Below are positions 1 through 8,384 of a DNA stretch of 64,000 nucleotides, one piece after another. The stretch lies in the NCBI RefSeq assembly GCF_964019505.1, contig NZ_OZ026449.1, positions 62,001 to 126,000 of the forward strand. The letters run 5' to 3'. The first letter of the stretch is position 1; every line of letters begins with the position of its first letter. This DNA comes from TIUS-1 sp964019505 (GTDB lineage Bacteria; Bacillota_I; Bacilli_A; Mycoplasmatales; Mycoplasmataceae). The translations under genes and the position numbers were made by a program. Below the pieces are notes generated by a model, which was given only the letters and a program-made list of their open reading frames with translations, was not told the DNA's origin and made no database searches.

Positions 1-187
1 TGCAAAAAATATGAAAAAAATTAGAATAGAAAGAAAATTGTCTCAAGAACAATTATCTTTTGAATCTGGTTTACATAAAAACTATATATCTGATGCTGAA
101 CGTGGATATAGAAACATATCATTAAAAGCGGTTGAAAAAATAGCAAAAGGACTACATGTAAATGTAGACGAATTGTTTAAAAAATAG
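1..187 (+). CDS. XRE-family HTH transcriptional regulator, 3' part
   Basis: The frame is open from the window edge to TAG at 185-187. The visible ~61 residues contain a complete-looking helix-turn-helix (RKLSQEQLS, then HKNYISDAERGYRNIS) followed by AVEKIAKGLHVNVDELF. This is the typical end of small XRE/Cro-type DNA-binding proteins, including controller proteins of restriction-modification systems. An ATG at position 11 exists, but NMKKIR aligns with the first helix of the family, so the true start probably lies upstream of the window. No effector domain follows the HTH. The target is unknown. Confidence 0.85.
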   Translation, partial: AKNMKKIRIERKLSQEQLSFESGLHKNYISDAERGYRNISLKAVEKIAKGLHVNVDELFKK

Positions 188-205
188 AAAATAAATTTTA
201 ATTAC

Positions 206-271
206 AAAAAAAAAAAAAAAATAGAATTTATTACCAATTTCACTTGATTGTGTATTTTTTTACTTGATAAT
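206..271 (+). promoter_or_regulatory. Poly(A) tract and possible promoter upstream of the repeat lipoprotein
   Basis: A run of 16 A lies at 206-221. A possible promoter follows: TTGATT at 244-249, 16 bases, then GATAAT at 266-271. The lipoprotein ATG is about 110 bases further on, so other promoters are possible. The assignment rests on consensus only. Confidence 0.35.
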
Positions 272-379
272 TACTATAAGCATATCGAAAAGTAGAACAT
301 ACAAATCGAATAAAAAATATTATTACTCGATGATCGATATAGCAATAATAATTAAACAAAAAATAAGAGGAAATTATAT

Positions 380-1531
380 ATGAAAAAATTATTAGCGATG
401 TTAGGAGCAGCCGGATTAGTTGTTTCTACAGGTGCAGTTATTGTATCTTGTGGAACTGATCCAGCGCCAGTTGAAACAACACAAGAAATCACAATTACTG
501 AAGGTACAAAATTTGACAAAGCAGTTGAAGAATCAACAATTGCAATAGCATCAGTTAAATTAGATGACAAAGCAGTTGAGGGTGATTTCATGATTGCAGC
601 AACAGTTGATGCAGAAACAAAAATGATAGTAACAGGTACTTTAACAGCGCCAAAAGAATTGGCAGTTGGAACATACACTGTGTCACTTGAAGCAGATGAA
701 TTTAAATCACCTGAAGCATTTGAAGAAGCAGAACCTACAAAAGTGATTACTACATTCACATTTGAAATTAAAGAGGCAGATAATACTGTTGAATTAAATA
801 CAGTTTTAACTGTAAAAACAGTTAAAGTTGCTGAAGACAAAATTGAAGATGTTGAAACAGTTAAAGCAGCAATCATAGCAGCAAACGAAGGTCTAGACGA
901 TAAAGAAGTTGAATTCGGAACAATTACTGAAGGTAAAATTTCTGTATCAGTTAAAGAAGGATCAAAAGTTTACAAAGGTGAAGCTGTTGAAGTAACAATC
1001 GAAGCAATCAAAGGTGATGATGAAGCTGTTGAATTAAATACAGTTTTAACTGTAAAAACAGTTAAAGTTGCTGAAGACAAAATTGAAGATGTTGAAACAG
1101 TTAAAGCAGCAATCATAGCAGCAAACGAAGGTCTAGACGATAAAGAAGTTGAATTCGGAACAATTACTGAAGGTAAAATTTCTGTATCAGTTAAAGAAGG
1201 ATCAAAAGTTTACAAAGGTGAAGCTGTTGAAGTAACAATCGAAGCAATCAAAGGTGATGATGAAGCTGTTGAATTAAATACAGTTTTAACTGTAAAAACA
1301 GTTAAAGTTGCTGAAGACAAAATTGAAGATGTTGAAACAGTTAAAGCAGCAATCATAGCAGCAAACGAAGGTCTAGACGATAAAGAAGTTGAATTCGGAA
1401 CAATTACTGAAGGTAAAATTTCTGTATCAGTTAAAGAAGGATCAAAAGTTTACAAAGGTGAAGCTGTTGAAGTAACAATCGAAGCAAATGACGACAATAA
1501 CGAATTATTCGCTTTCTACTACCAAGCATAA
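380..1531 (+). CDS. Surface lipoprotein with three identical 80-residue repeats
   Basis: 383-aa predicted lipoprotein with a Shine-Dalgarno-like AGAGG before the ATG. Residues 1-24 form a lipoprotein signal peptide (MKKLLAMLGAAG...) with lipobox VIVSC, Cys24 being the lipidated residue. A unique region of ~110 residues is followed by three copies of an 80-residue unit, beginning VELNTVLTVKTVKV and ending VTIEAIKGDDEA, then an acidic linker and the C-terminal end ELFAFYYQA. The unit's pattern (a helix with AAIIAANEGL, then strands EVEFGTI, ISVSVKEGS, AVEVTIEA) resembles the repeats of spiralin and other mollicute surface lipoproteins. That resemblance is an inference. The last repeat lacks its tail. 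The function is unknown. A surface coat or adhesion protein is likely, and it may vary in size through repeat recombination. Confidence 0.88.
   Translation: MKKLLAMLGAAGLVVSTGAVIVSCGTDPAPVETTQEITITEGTKFDKAVEESTIAIASVKLDDKAVEGDFMIAATVDAETKMIVTGTLTAPKELAVGTYTVSLEADEFKSPEAFEEAEPTKVITTFTFEIKEADNTVELNTVLTVKTVKVAEDKIEDVETVKAAIIAANEGLDDKEVEFGTITEGKISVSVKEGSKVYKGEAVEVTIEAIKGDDEAVELNTVLTVKTVKVAEDKIEDVETVKAAIIAANEGLDDKEVEFGTITEGKISVSVKEGSKVYKGEAVEVTIEAIKGDDEAVELNTVLTVKTVKVAEDKIEDVETVKAAIIAANEGLDDKEVEFGTITEGKISVSVKEGSKVYKGEAVEVTIEANDDNNELFAFYYQA
789..1485 (+). repeat. Three tandem copies of a 240-bp coding repeat
   Basis: Copies begin near 789, 1029 and 1269 with a 240-bp period and are identical at every base I compared, including third codon positions. 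The third copy diverges after VTIEA (about 1485). Perfect identity implies very recent duplication or active homogenisation. Confidence 0.97.
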
Positions 1532-1560
1532 TTTAAAAACATAATATATTTATAAAACTA

Positions 1561-1586
1561 AAATAATCCTTACGGATTATTTTTTA
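1561..1586 (+). terminator. Rho-independent terminator of the repeat lipoprotein
   Basis: Nine-pair stem AAATAATCC / GGATTATTT with loop TTAC, followed by T residues. The same stem follows the other repeat lipoprotein (6317-6342). The 3' side overlaps the stop codon of the convergent minus-strand gene. Confidence 0.85.
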
Positions 1587-1979
1587 TATTAAATTAGCAA
1601 CTGTTAAGTCATCTTGTTTTGGGTTGTTTCTAATTGAACTATATCCACCAAACAAAACAAAGGGATGCATTCTTTTTTCTTTTAGATCTAAATAAACATT
1701 TAGATTACTTCTATAATCTTCACTAATTAAAAGTATCTTTTTTCTTAGCTTAATTTTTTCATAATACTTTAGTTTAAAATTGGTGATTGGAATATTTATT
1801 GAACCCTTTAAATGGTGTTCTTTAAATGCTGCACTAGGTCTTAAGTCAATTACTTGTCATTTATCTGAATTTAAGATTTTCTTTAATGATGTGCTGTACT
1901 TATGTTTGAATTTTCTTTTTCAATATCAATTACCAAATAAAAAATTAATAAACGAAAATACCTTATCTAGTCACTGCAT
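1584..1979 (-). CDS. Rhodanese-like domain protein, apparently lacking the catalytic cysteine
   Basis: 131-aa minus-strand gene with four internal TGA Trp codons (two in the motif NWYW). The ATG at 1979 has AAGGTG just upstream and a TATAAT box at 2006-2001. The N-terminal ~25 residues are hydrophobic and aromatic (MQWLDKVFSFINFLFG), possibly a membrane anchor. The core reads WQVIDLRPSAAFKEHHLKGS then INIP, the standard rhodanese fold signature, continuing with KKILLISEDYRSN where the sulfurtransferase active-site loop with Cys should lie. No Cys is present there, so it is probably a non-catalytic rhodanese homology domain. It is divergent from secG and convergent with the repeat lipoprotein. 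Confidence 0.8.
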
Positions 1980-2034
1980 AAATCACCTTATATACTTAAA
2001 ATTATAGTATCATATCCTTAAAGGAGAAAAGTGT

Positions 2035-2322
2035 ATGAACTTGTTTGCGGTACAATCACAGATTAAATCTACAGAAATGGCAGTATTCATATTAGAAGTA
2101 ATATGTATGATAATAGCCATTGTAATGATTATTGTAGGGTTAGTCCAAAATAAAAAATCGCAAACAGGTTTAAGTGCACTTAACGGTGGGAATGATGAAT
2201 TGTTCGCCAACTCAAAAGAACGCGGTCTAGACAAAACACTCTCACAAGTAATGTTTGGTCTAGGTATATCTTTAGCGTTGATATCGATTATCATGGCCAT
2301 CCTAACGAACGTTATTCTATAA
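2035..2322 (+). CDS. secG: Protein translocase subunit SecG
   Basis: 95-aa protein with two hydrophobic segments (about residues 16-37 and 73-93). They are separated by a polar loop containing GLSALNGGNDELF, the family's usual arrangement (SGLSGAIGGGAE-type loop). SecG is the small stabilising subunit of the SecYEG preprotein channel. The start has AAGGAG upstream, and TATAGTAT near 2003-2010 is a possible -10. It is followed one base after its stop by rnr. The secG-rnr-smpB order is common in Firmicutes and mollicutes, which supports the call. Confidence 0.88.
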   Translation: MNLFAVQSQIKSTEMAVFILEVICMIIAIVMIIVGLVQNKKSQTGLSALNGGNDELFANSKERGLDKTLSQVMFGLGISLALISIIMAILTNVIL

Positions 2323-2323
2323 A

Positions 2324-4420
2324 ATGAAAAATAAAATTTTAAACATCTTGAAAGGTAAGAAAGCAATTTCTTTTTCTGACTTAACAAAAGAATTAAATAT
2401 GAACAACGATGCTTTGACAAAAGCATTAAAAGAATTTGAAGAAACAAATGAAGTTGTTTATTCGATAAACAATATGGTTTATTTAGTTAACAAAGATCAA
2501 CAACTAGGAACAATAAGAATCAATTCAAAAAAATTTGGATTCATCAAACCCGAAGTAGGTGATGATGATTTTTTTGTTCCAGGAGTTGGTTTAAATGGTT
2601 GTCTATCTTATGACACAGTTATCTTTAATATAGTTACTGAAAATGACGGTAGAACTCGCGGGAACGTAATTGATGTAATTAAACGTGAAATTAAATTCAT
2701 GGTAGGTACATTAGAAGAAAGCAGAGATAAAAAGTTTTTGGACTTTATCCCAAGTGATAAAGCTTTAATTAACTACAGAATTGTTTTAGTTAACAAATCA
2801 AAATATAAATTAAAACCAGATCTAATTATTCGTGTAAAAGTATCTAACGTAAAAGAAAATAAACTATTTGTTTATATAGAAGAAATCATTGGAGACGCCA
2901 ATAAAGCAGTTGATAGAATAATCTCTGTAGCGTACGAAAATGATTGCAAACCAGGGTTTGATCAAAACGTATTACAAGAAGCTGATAACGTCGCTGAACC
3001 AATCAATAAGAATGCTCCAGATATCAAAGCGCGTATGGAAAGAAACTTATATGATAAAACAATCGTTACAATTGATGGAGATGACTCTAAAGACTTAGAT
3101 GATGCTATCTGTGTAGCTAAAGTTGGTAATAACTACTTATTAACGGTTGCTATCGCTGATGTGTCTTATTACGTACAACAAAGAACAGCATTAGACAACG
3201 CTGCTCTTTATAAAGGTAATTCCGTTTATCTTGCTAACAAAGTATTGCCAATGTTACCAGAAGTATTATCTAATGGAGTTTGTTCTTTAAATCCTGATGA
3301 AGATAAACTTTGTATGGTCGCTGATATCTTAATTGATAAAGATGGTACACACCTAAAAACAGATGTGTATGAATCAATCATGAAATCAAAAGGAAGATTA
3401 ACTTATAAAAAAGTTAATGACTTTTATGACACTAGAAAAACTGAGTATTCAAAAGAAATCCAAGACATGCTTGATATTTCTTTTGAACTACACCAAGTTC
3501 TAGAAAAAAGAAAAAAAATTGAAGGAACAATTGATTTTGAAATACCAGAACCAAAAGCTGTTTTAAATGACAAATTTGAAGTAATAGATATTGTTTCAAG
3601 AGAACGTGGTGAAAGTGAAAAACTAATTGAGAACTTCATGGTGGCTGCTAATGTGGCTGTAGCTAAAGTTGTATTAGATTTAAAAAAACCATTCGTTTAT
3701 AGAAACCATGGACAACCAGAAGAAGAAAGTATTGTTGAATGAATTAGTAATTTAAAAATGCTTGGAATCAATACTAAGATTAATATAACTGATGGGATAA
3801 CTCCAAAAGCGTTATCGCAAGGTTTAAAAGATATTGATGCAGCTGTTGAAGATCAAACAAGAAAAACTGTTATCAACATTACATTGTTACACCATATGCA
3901 AAAAGCTGCATATGAACAAGATAACATTGGACACTTTGGTTTAGCAGTTCCATACTATACTCACTTTACTTCTCCAATCCGTAGATATTCAGATCTAATG
4001 GTTCATAGATATCTAAAAAAATTTGTTATCCAAAAAGATAACACTAACTTAGATGCTGTAGAAAGTTTTATAGATCGTGCATGTAAAATTATTAATGAAA
4101 CAGAAAAGAAAGCAATCAATGCTGAACGTGAAGTTAATAAAATGTGTATGGCTGAATATATGACAAAGTACATAGGACAAGAATATGAAGGTATAATTTC
4201 AGCTGTTTTAAAATTTGGTATCTTTGTACAATTGCCAAACTCAGTAGAAGGTCTAATTCATATCTCTTCAATGCCTGGAGCTGTATATGATGAAAAAGGT
4301 GGAGTTATGTTAACTGCCGATAAAAAAATGTGAAAACTAGGTGAAAAAATAAAAATCAAAGTAAAAGACGCAGACGTTAAAAAACGTATGATCGACTTTA
4401 TGTTTGCACCAACTAAATAA
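2324..4420 (+). CDS. rnr: Ribonuclease R
   Basis: 698-aa 3'-5' exoribonuclease, intact when TGA at 3740 and 4331 is read as Trp. The N-terminal ~65 residues form a winged-helix domain, followed by cold-shock/OB domains (GTIRINSKKFGFIKPE). The RNB catalytic domain has the metal-binding VTIDGDDSKDLDDAI near residue 248 and YTHFTSPIRRYSDLMVHR near residue 545. A C-terminal S1 domain (GIISAVLKFGIFVQLPN) follows. RNase R degrades structured RNA and, with SmpB and tmRNA, clears non-stop mRNAs. It lacks the long Lys-rich C-terminal tail of enterobacterial enzymes. The start is the ATG immediately after the secG stop. Confidence 0.96.
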
Positions 4421-4521
4421 CACTAGGATGGTAACTTTGAAATTTATTTAACCTTATTTAATTTTATGCTTGAAAATAAATTTATTTAAATTAATATTAA
4501 ATAATAAAATGGGAAACATAA

Positions 4522-4935
4522 ATGCATTGATATGATTACTTGTCCATCTTCGTTAATATATTGGCCTTAGTGACATTTGCATTTTCTATATTTTCTTTTA
4601 TTCGTTCAACTAAAAAAAATAAATTACTTGAAGAAGAATCTAATAAAAATAAAAATGAAGCATCTAAAATTAATGCCAATACAACAGAGACATTAGGTTT
4701 AATTATTGAAAAAATCGTAGAAATAGAATCGTTAACAAAAGAAAATATAAAACTTTCTTTAGAGACTAAATTACTGTTGCAAGATCGACTTACAGATGAA
4801 AATGCCGAAATTATAATTAATGATAATGACTATGACGAATTTGTTGATAATTCAAATATGTATTTAGATTCTTTCGAAACCATCCGGAGAACAAAGAATA
4901 TTAATTCTAAAAACAAGATTAAAAAGAAAAAGTAA
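4522..4935 (+). CDS. Unknown single-span membrane protein with coiled-coil tail
   Basis: 137 aa from ATG 4522. A shorter TTG start at 4540 is less likely because the ATG is in frame and gives MHWYDYL ahead of the membrane segment. Residues ~7-27 (LSIFVNILALVTFAF...) form one transmembrane helix. A Lys/Glu/Asn-rich, probably coiled-coil, cytoplasmic region follows, ending in a very basic tail (KNKIKKKK). I recognise no family. It lies between rnr and smpB in the same orientation. Confidence 0.7.
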
Positions 4936-5005
4936 TAAAATATTGGTAAAATAATTATATACATTATATGTATATTATTTATGTTTAACTTATAGAGAGG
5001 TTGAT

Positions 5006-5635
5006 ATGAACGAAAAATTTAGAGAAGAACTTATAAACAACAAAGCTTGTGAATTAAGTTTAGATGAATCGTATTACGAAAAATTATATATTTCATTCGT
5101 TTTGAATTATTCAAAAGAATTAAATGTTTTTATAAACAATAATAAAAAAGTATTGGATGGTTGATTTAATAAGGCAAATAATTCAATAAATAAAAAAAGT
5201 GAATTATTTGTGGATATGCTAGTTTTTACAAAAACAGTAAAGCTTAAAGATAAATCCGAAAAAATAAAGGACAGAAAAATTAGTGCTTTTGAAATTGACT
5301 ACTCATTTTTAAAAAAATATGTTTCTGTTAAAAACAAAAAAGAAGTTTCATTAATTTGAAAAACTGCTGAAATCATTGAAAGTGATATTAACAATAGTAT
5401 TAGGGGTGAAAGTGACAGTTCAATTCAAAAAGCTGATAAATATAATCATTTCTTTGAATTGTTTAAGCAACACCAAATTTTATTGAATTTTATTTTAGAT
5501 GAAGAATTTAGAAAAAAAGCAATATATGATAATTTAGTTTATTTATCAAATATCAAGTCAAAAGTAAGTGAAGAATTTGCAATTCAAAAAACTCAAATTG
5601 ATCAAAATAAATTTAAATCATTGAATCACCAATAA
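5006..5635 (+). CDS. Hypothetical protein, helical
   Basis: 209 aa, starting at ATG 5006 with a good AGAGAGG site six bases upstream. It contains two TGA Trp codons (DGWFNK, LIWKTAE). It is rich in Lys, Asn, Ile and Phe, has no signal peptide or membrane span, and is predicted mostly helical by composition. I recognise no family. It is followed by a strong terminator before smpB. Confidence 0.72.
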
Positions 5636-5657
5636 TAATTCAAGTTAAAAAGTTGCC

Positions 5658-5690
5658 AAAAACCACAAGATTAAAACTTGTGGTTTTTGT
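5658..5690 (+). terminator. Rho-independent terminator
   Basis: Perfect 12-pair stem AAAAACCACAAG / CTTGTGGTTTTT with a 7-base A/T loop, ending in T-rich sequence, just after the hypothetical gene at 5006. Confidence 0.9.
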
Positions 5691-5727
5691 TTGTATATAA
5701 TTAACTTAACAACAAGGAACAAATATC

Positions 5728-6171
5728 ATGGGACAAAAAATAATAGCTGTTAATAAAAAAGCTAAATTTAATTATGAAATACTAGATACATATGAAGCTG
5801 GTATTTCCTTACTTGGATCAGAGATAAAATCTTTACGTGTTAACAATGCTTCAATTGTTGAATCGTATATATTAATGAAAAAAGGTAAACCACAAGTACT
5901 TAATATGAACATCCCTAAGTATGAGTTCTCGACTCAAAAGGGACACGAACCAACAAGAACTCGTAACTTGTTATTAAACGCTCATGAGATAGACAAATGA
6001 GTGCACAAGATAGCAGAAGATCGTTTAACTGTAGTTCCATTAAAACTATATTTAAAAGAAGGGTTAGCTAAATTAGAAATTGGTTTAGCTCGTGGTAAGA
6101 ATACAGTTGATAAACGTGAAACTATTAAAGAACGAGATATATCAAGAAGATTAAACAATATTAAAAAATAA
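5728..6171 (+). CDS. smpB: SsrA-binding protein SmpB
   Basis: 147 aa, the family's normal length, with TGA at 5998 read as Trp. Motifs are typical: AVNKKAKFNYEILDTYEAGI then SLLGSEIKSLR, the N-terminal OB-fold that binds the tmRNA tRNA-like domain, and the C-terminal LYLKEGLAKLEIGLARGKN and DKRETIKERD segments that enter the ribosomal decoding region. It works with the tmRNA at 14286-14700 in trans-translation. AAGGAA precedes the ATG. Confidence 0.96.
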
Positions 6172-6193
6172 CTCTAATAAAGAGTTGTTTTTT
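6170..6193 (+). terminator. Terminator after smpB
   Basis: Stem AACTCT / AGAGTT with a short loop, followed by a T-rich run. It overlaps the smpB stop codon. Confidence 0.7.
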
Positions 6194-6313
6194 AATATTG
6201 TTAAATTTAAGTTAATGGCCTTTGATTTTTAGTTAGCAACAAAACAAAGGTACTTATAATTTGGTCATTACCTTTCAAATCATTAGAATAGCGTATTAAT
6301 GGGGCATTTTAGT

Positions 6314-6342
6314 ATAAAAAAATAATCCATAGGATTATTTTT
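6314..6342 (-). terminator. Terminator of the minus-strand repeat lipoprotein
   Basis: Stem AAATAATCC / GGATTATTT, loop ATA, with A and T runs on either side, so it can act in both directions. The stem bases match those of the terminator at 1561. Confidence 0.85.
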
Positions 6343-6356
6343 AGTTTAATAAGTTA

Positions 6357-8219
6357 TTAAGCTTGGTAGTAAAAGAATAAGTTTTCTTCTGAAGATTCAC
6401 CGCCACCATTTTCTTCTTCAGCAGCTGCATCAGTTTTAAATGTACCAATTGCAGTTGTTAATTTAGTTGTTGCATCTTTAACTTCTTGAACTTCTTTAGA
6501 TTCTAATTTAGATTCCGCTTCACCAATTGCAATTTCTAATTTTGCAGTAGCTTTGGGTGCGTTTGTGAATTCACCTTTAGCAGCTTCCGCTTTTGATAAC
6601 TCTTCGTTTAATTTAGTAATTGCTTCCGCTAATTCAGCAGCCTCACCAGCTTCCGCTTCTTCAGCAGCTGCATCAGTTTTAAATGTACCAATTGCAGTTG
6701 TTAATTTAGTTGTTGCATCTTTAACTTCTTGAACATCTTTAGACTCTAATTTAGCTTCCGCTTCACCAATTGCAATATCTAATTTTGCAGTAGCTTTGGG
6801 TGCGTTTGTAAAATCACCTTTAGCGTCTTCAGCTTTTGATAACTCTTCGTTTAATTTAGTAATTGCTTCCGCTAATTCAGCAGCCTCACCAGCTTCCGCT
6901 TCTTCAGCAGCTGCATCAGTTTTAAATGTACCAATTGCAGTTGTTAATTTAGTTGTTGCATCTTTAACTTCTTGAGCATCTTTAGACTCTAATTTAGCTT
7001 CCGCTTCACCAATTGCAATATCTAATTTTGCAGTAGCTTTGGGTGCGTTTGTAAAATCACCTTTAGCGTCTTCAGCTTTTGATAACTCTTCGTTTAATTT
7101 AGTAATTGCTTCCGCTAATTCAGCAGCCTCACCAGCTTCCGCTTCCTCGGCAGCTGCATCAGTTTTAAATGTACCAATTGCAGTTGTTAATTTAGTTGTT
7201 GCATCTTTAACTTCTTGAACATCTTTAGATTCTAATTTAGATTCCGCTTCACCAATTGCAATTTCTAATTTTGCAGTAGCTTTGGGTGCGTTTGTGAATT
7301 CACCTTTAGCAGCTTCCGCTTTTGATAACTCTTCGTTTAATTTAGTAATTGCTTCCGCGAGCGCTGCTATTTCCGCAACTTCAATAGGTGCATCTTTTTT
7401 TGCCTTAACTAAAGCATTGTCAATAATGACTTTTTCGTCTTTAATTTTATTTATATTTATTTCATTTGCTTCTGTAGTTTCGTCATGAATTTTTGTAGAA
7501 TTAACTAGTTGGTTATTCAAAACATCAAATGTTTTGGGTGCAGTGATTTCAATGCCTTCAGCAAATGAGTTTGCTTCTGAGATTGAGTTCATTAGTTTTG
7601 TTTTAGCGCTAACTAATAATTCCTCAACGTCTCCCATTTCTTCAAATTTTTCTGTAACTTCAGCATATGTTTTTTCAAGTTCGTCTTTAGCGTCTACAAG
7701 ATTTTTGACAGTTGATTCCTCGTTTGAAAGAGTGTTGTTCGCTGCAATAATTGCAGTATTAAGTTGAAGTTTAATTTCTGCGTATTTCTCTAAATCTTTT
7801 AATGTATCATCACTTCATTTTGTTGCTTTATCGATTAATAATTTTAGATCAGCTTTAGCAATTTCAAGTGCTTTAGAATCTCTTTCAATAACTGCGTCAG
7901 CCTCAGCCTTAACTAAAGCCTTATTTAAATCATCTGTCGCAACAACAACTTCTTCAACTGTTGTTCCGTTCGTAACGACAGCTTCCGCTTTAGAAATTTC
8001 CAAAGTCAGACTTTCTGGAGTTGTTGTAAGACCTTCAGATATGTAAGCTATTTTTTTATTGTTTGCATCAGCAATTAATGCAATTAATGAATCTTTAGCA
8101 TCTTGTAAAGGATCACTTGGTGTTTCTCCTGTTGGTGCATCCGGACCACAAGAAACTACAACAGCTCCTGCAGAAACGATAACACCAGCAGCACCTAATA
8201 GTGCTAATAATTTTTTCAT
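6357..8219 (-). CDS. Surface lipoprotein with four helical 81-residue repeats
   Basis: 620-aa lipoprotein on the minus strand, continuous across one TGA Trp codon (ATKWSDDTL, ~7812). GGAGAAAA precedes the ATG. Residues 1-24 form a signal peptide (MKKLLALLGAAGVIVSAGAV) with lipobox VVVSC and Cys24, almost the same as the lipoprotein at 380. The rest is Ala/Glu/Lys-rich and helical. Residues ~25-280 contain divergent units. They are followed by four close copies of an 81-residue unit (AELAEAITKLNEELSKAE ... KATAKLEIAIGEAE ... ATTKLTTAIGTFK). The L..AI spacing resembles FIVAR/albumin-binding-like three-helix modules of Gram-positive surface proteins (inference). The protein ends ENLFFYYQA, like the other repeat lipoprotein. 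The function is unknown; a surface binding or spacer protein is likely. Confidence 0.9.
6412..7376 (-). repeat. Four tandem 243-bp coding repeats
   Basis: A shared marker (GATAACTCTTCG on the plus strand) recurs at about 6595, 6838, 7081 and 7324, an exact 243-bp period. The two middle copies match each other best (DAKGDFTNAP..LDIAIGEAEAK), and the two outer copies match each other best (AAKGEFTNAP..LEIAIGEAESK). Confidence 0.96.
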
Positions 8220-8291
8220 ATATATTTTCTCCGTATTTTTTGTTTGTCCATTTTATATATAGACTACCTATATATAATAAACTCTTTTAAC

Positions 8292-8306
8292 AAAAAAAAA
8301 AAAAAA
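8292..8306. repeat. Poly(A) tract, 15 bases
   Basis: Homopolymer of 15 A on the plus strand. It lies 73-87 bases upstream of the minus-strand lipoprotein start and a short distance upstream of its A/T-rich -10-like sequence. Confidence 0.9.
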
Positions 8307-8351
8307 TACAAAAAGCATGAGAAAATTCGTAATTTTTTTCGGACCGTGTAC

Positions 8352-8377
8352 AAAAAAAAAAAAAAACTCTTTATAAT
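8352..8377 (+). promoter_or_regulatory. Promoter with 15-base poly(A) spacer, probably leaderless
   Basis: 15 A at 8352-8366 are followed by CTCTT and a perfect TATAAT at 8372-8377. The ATG of the ABC gene is only seven bases downstream. The start of transcription should therefore lie at or next to the start codon, and no Shine-Dalgarno site exists. The poly(A) fills the spacer where a -35 box would normally sit. Confidence 0.7.
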
Positions 8378-8384
8378 TAACCCT

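Noticed and set aside
352..876. Long minus-strand ORF opposite the repeat lipoprotein
   Set aside because: Mirror of the plus-strand gene, with a low-complexity Ser/Val-rich product, no ribosome site, and a clear lipoprotein gene on the other strand.
789..1485. Tandem repeats as a possible CRISPR array
   Set aside because: The units are 240 bp, contiguous, in frame and coding, with no spacers. No cas gene is present in the window.
1780..2007. Plus-strand 75-residue ORF
   Set aside because: Antisense to the rhodanese-like gene, whose conserved motifs are on the minus strand.
3740..3742. Apparent stop splitting rnr into two ORFs (and similar breaks in most genes)
   Set aside because: The TGA is in frame with conserved sequence on both sides and fits Trp. 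Genetic code 4 explains all such breaks, so there is no frameshift or pseudogene.
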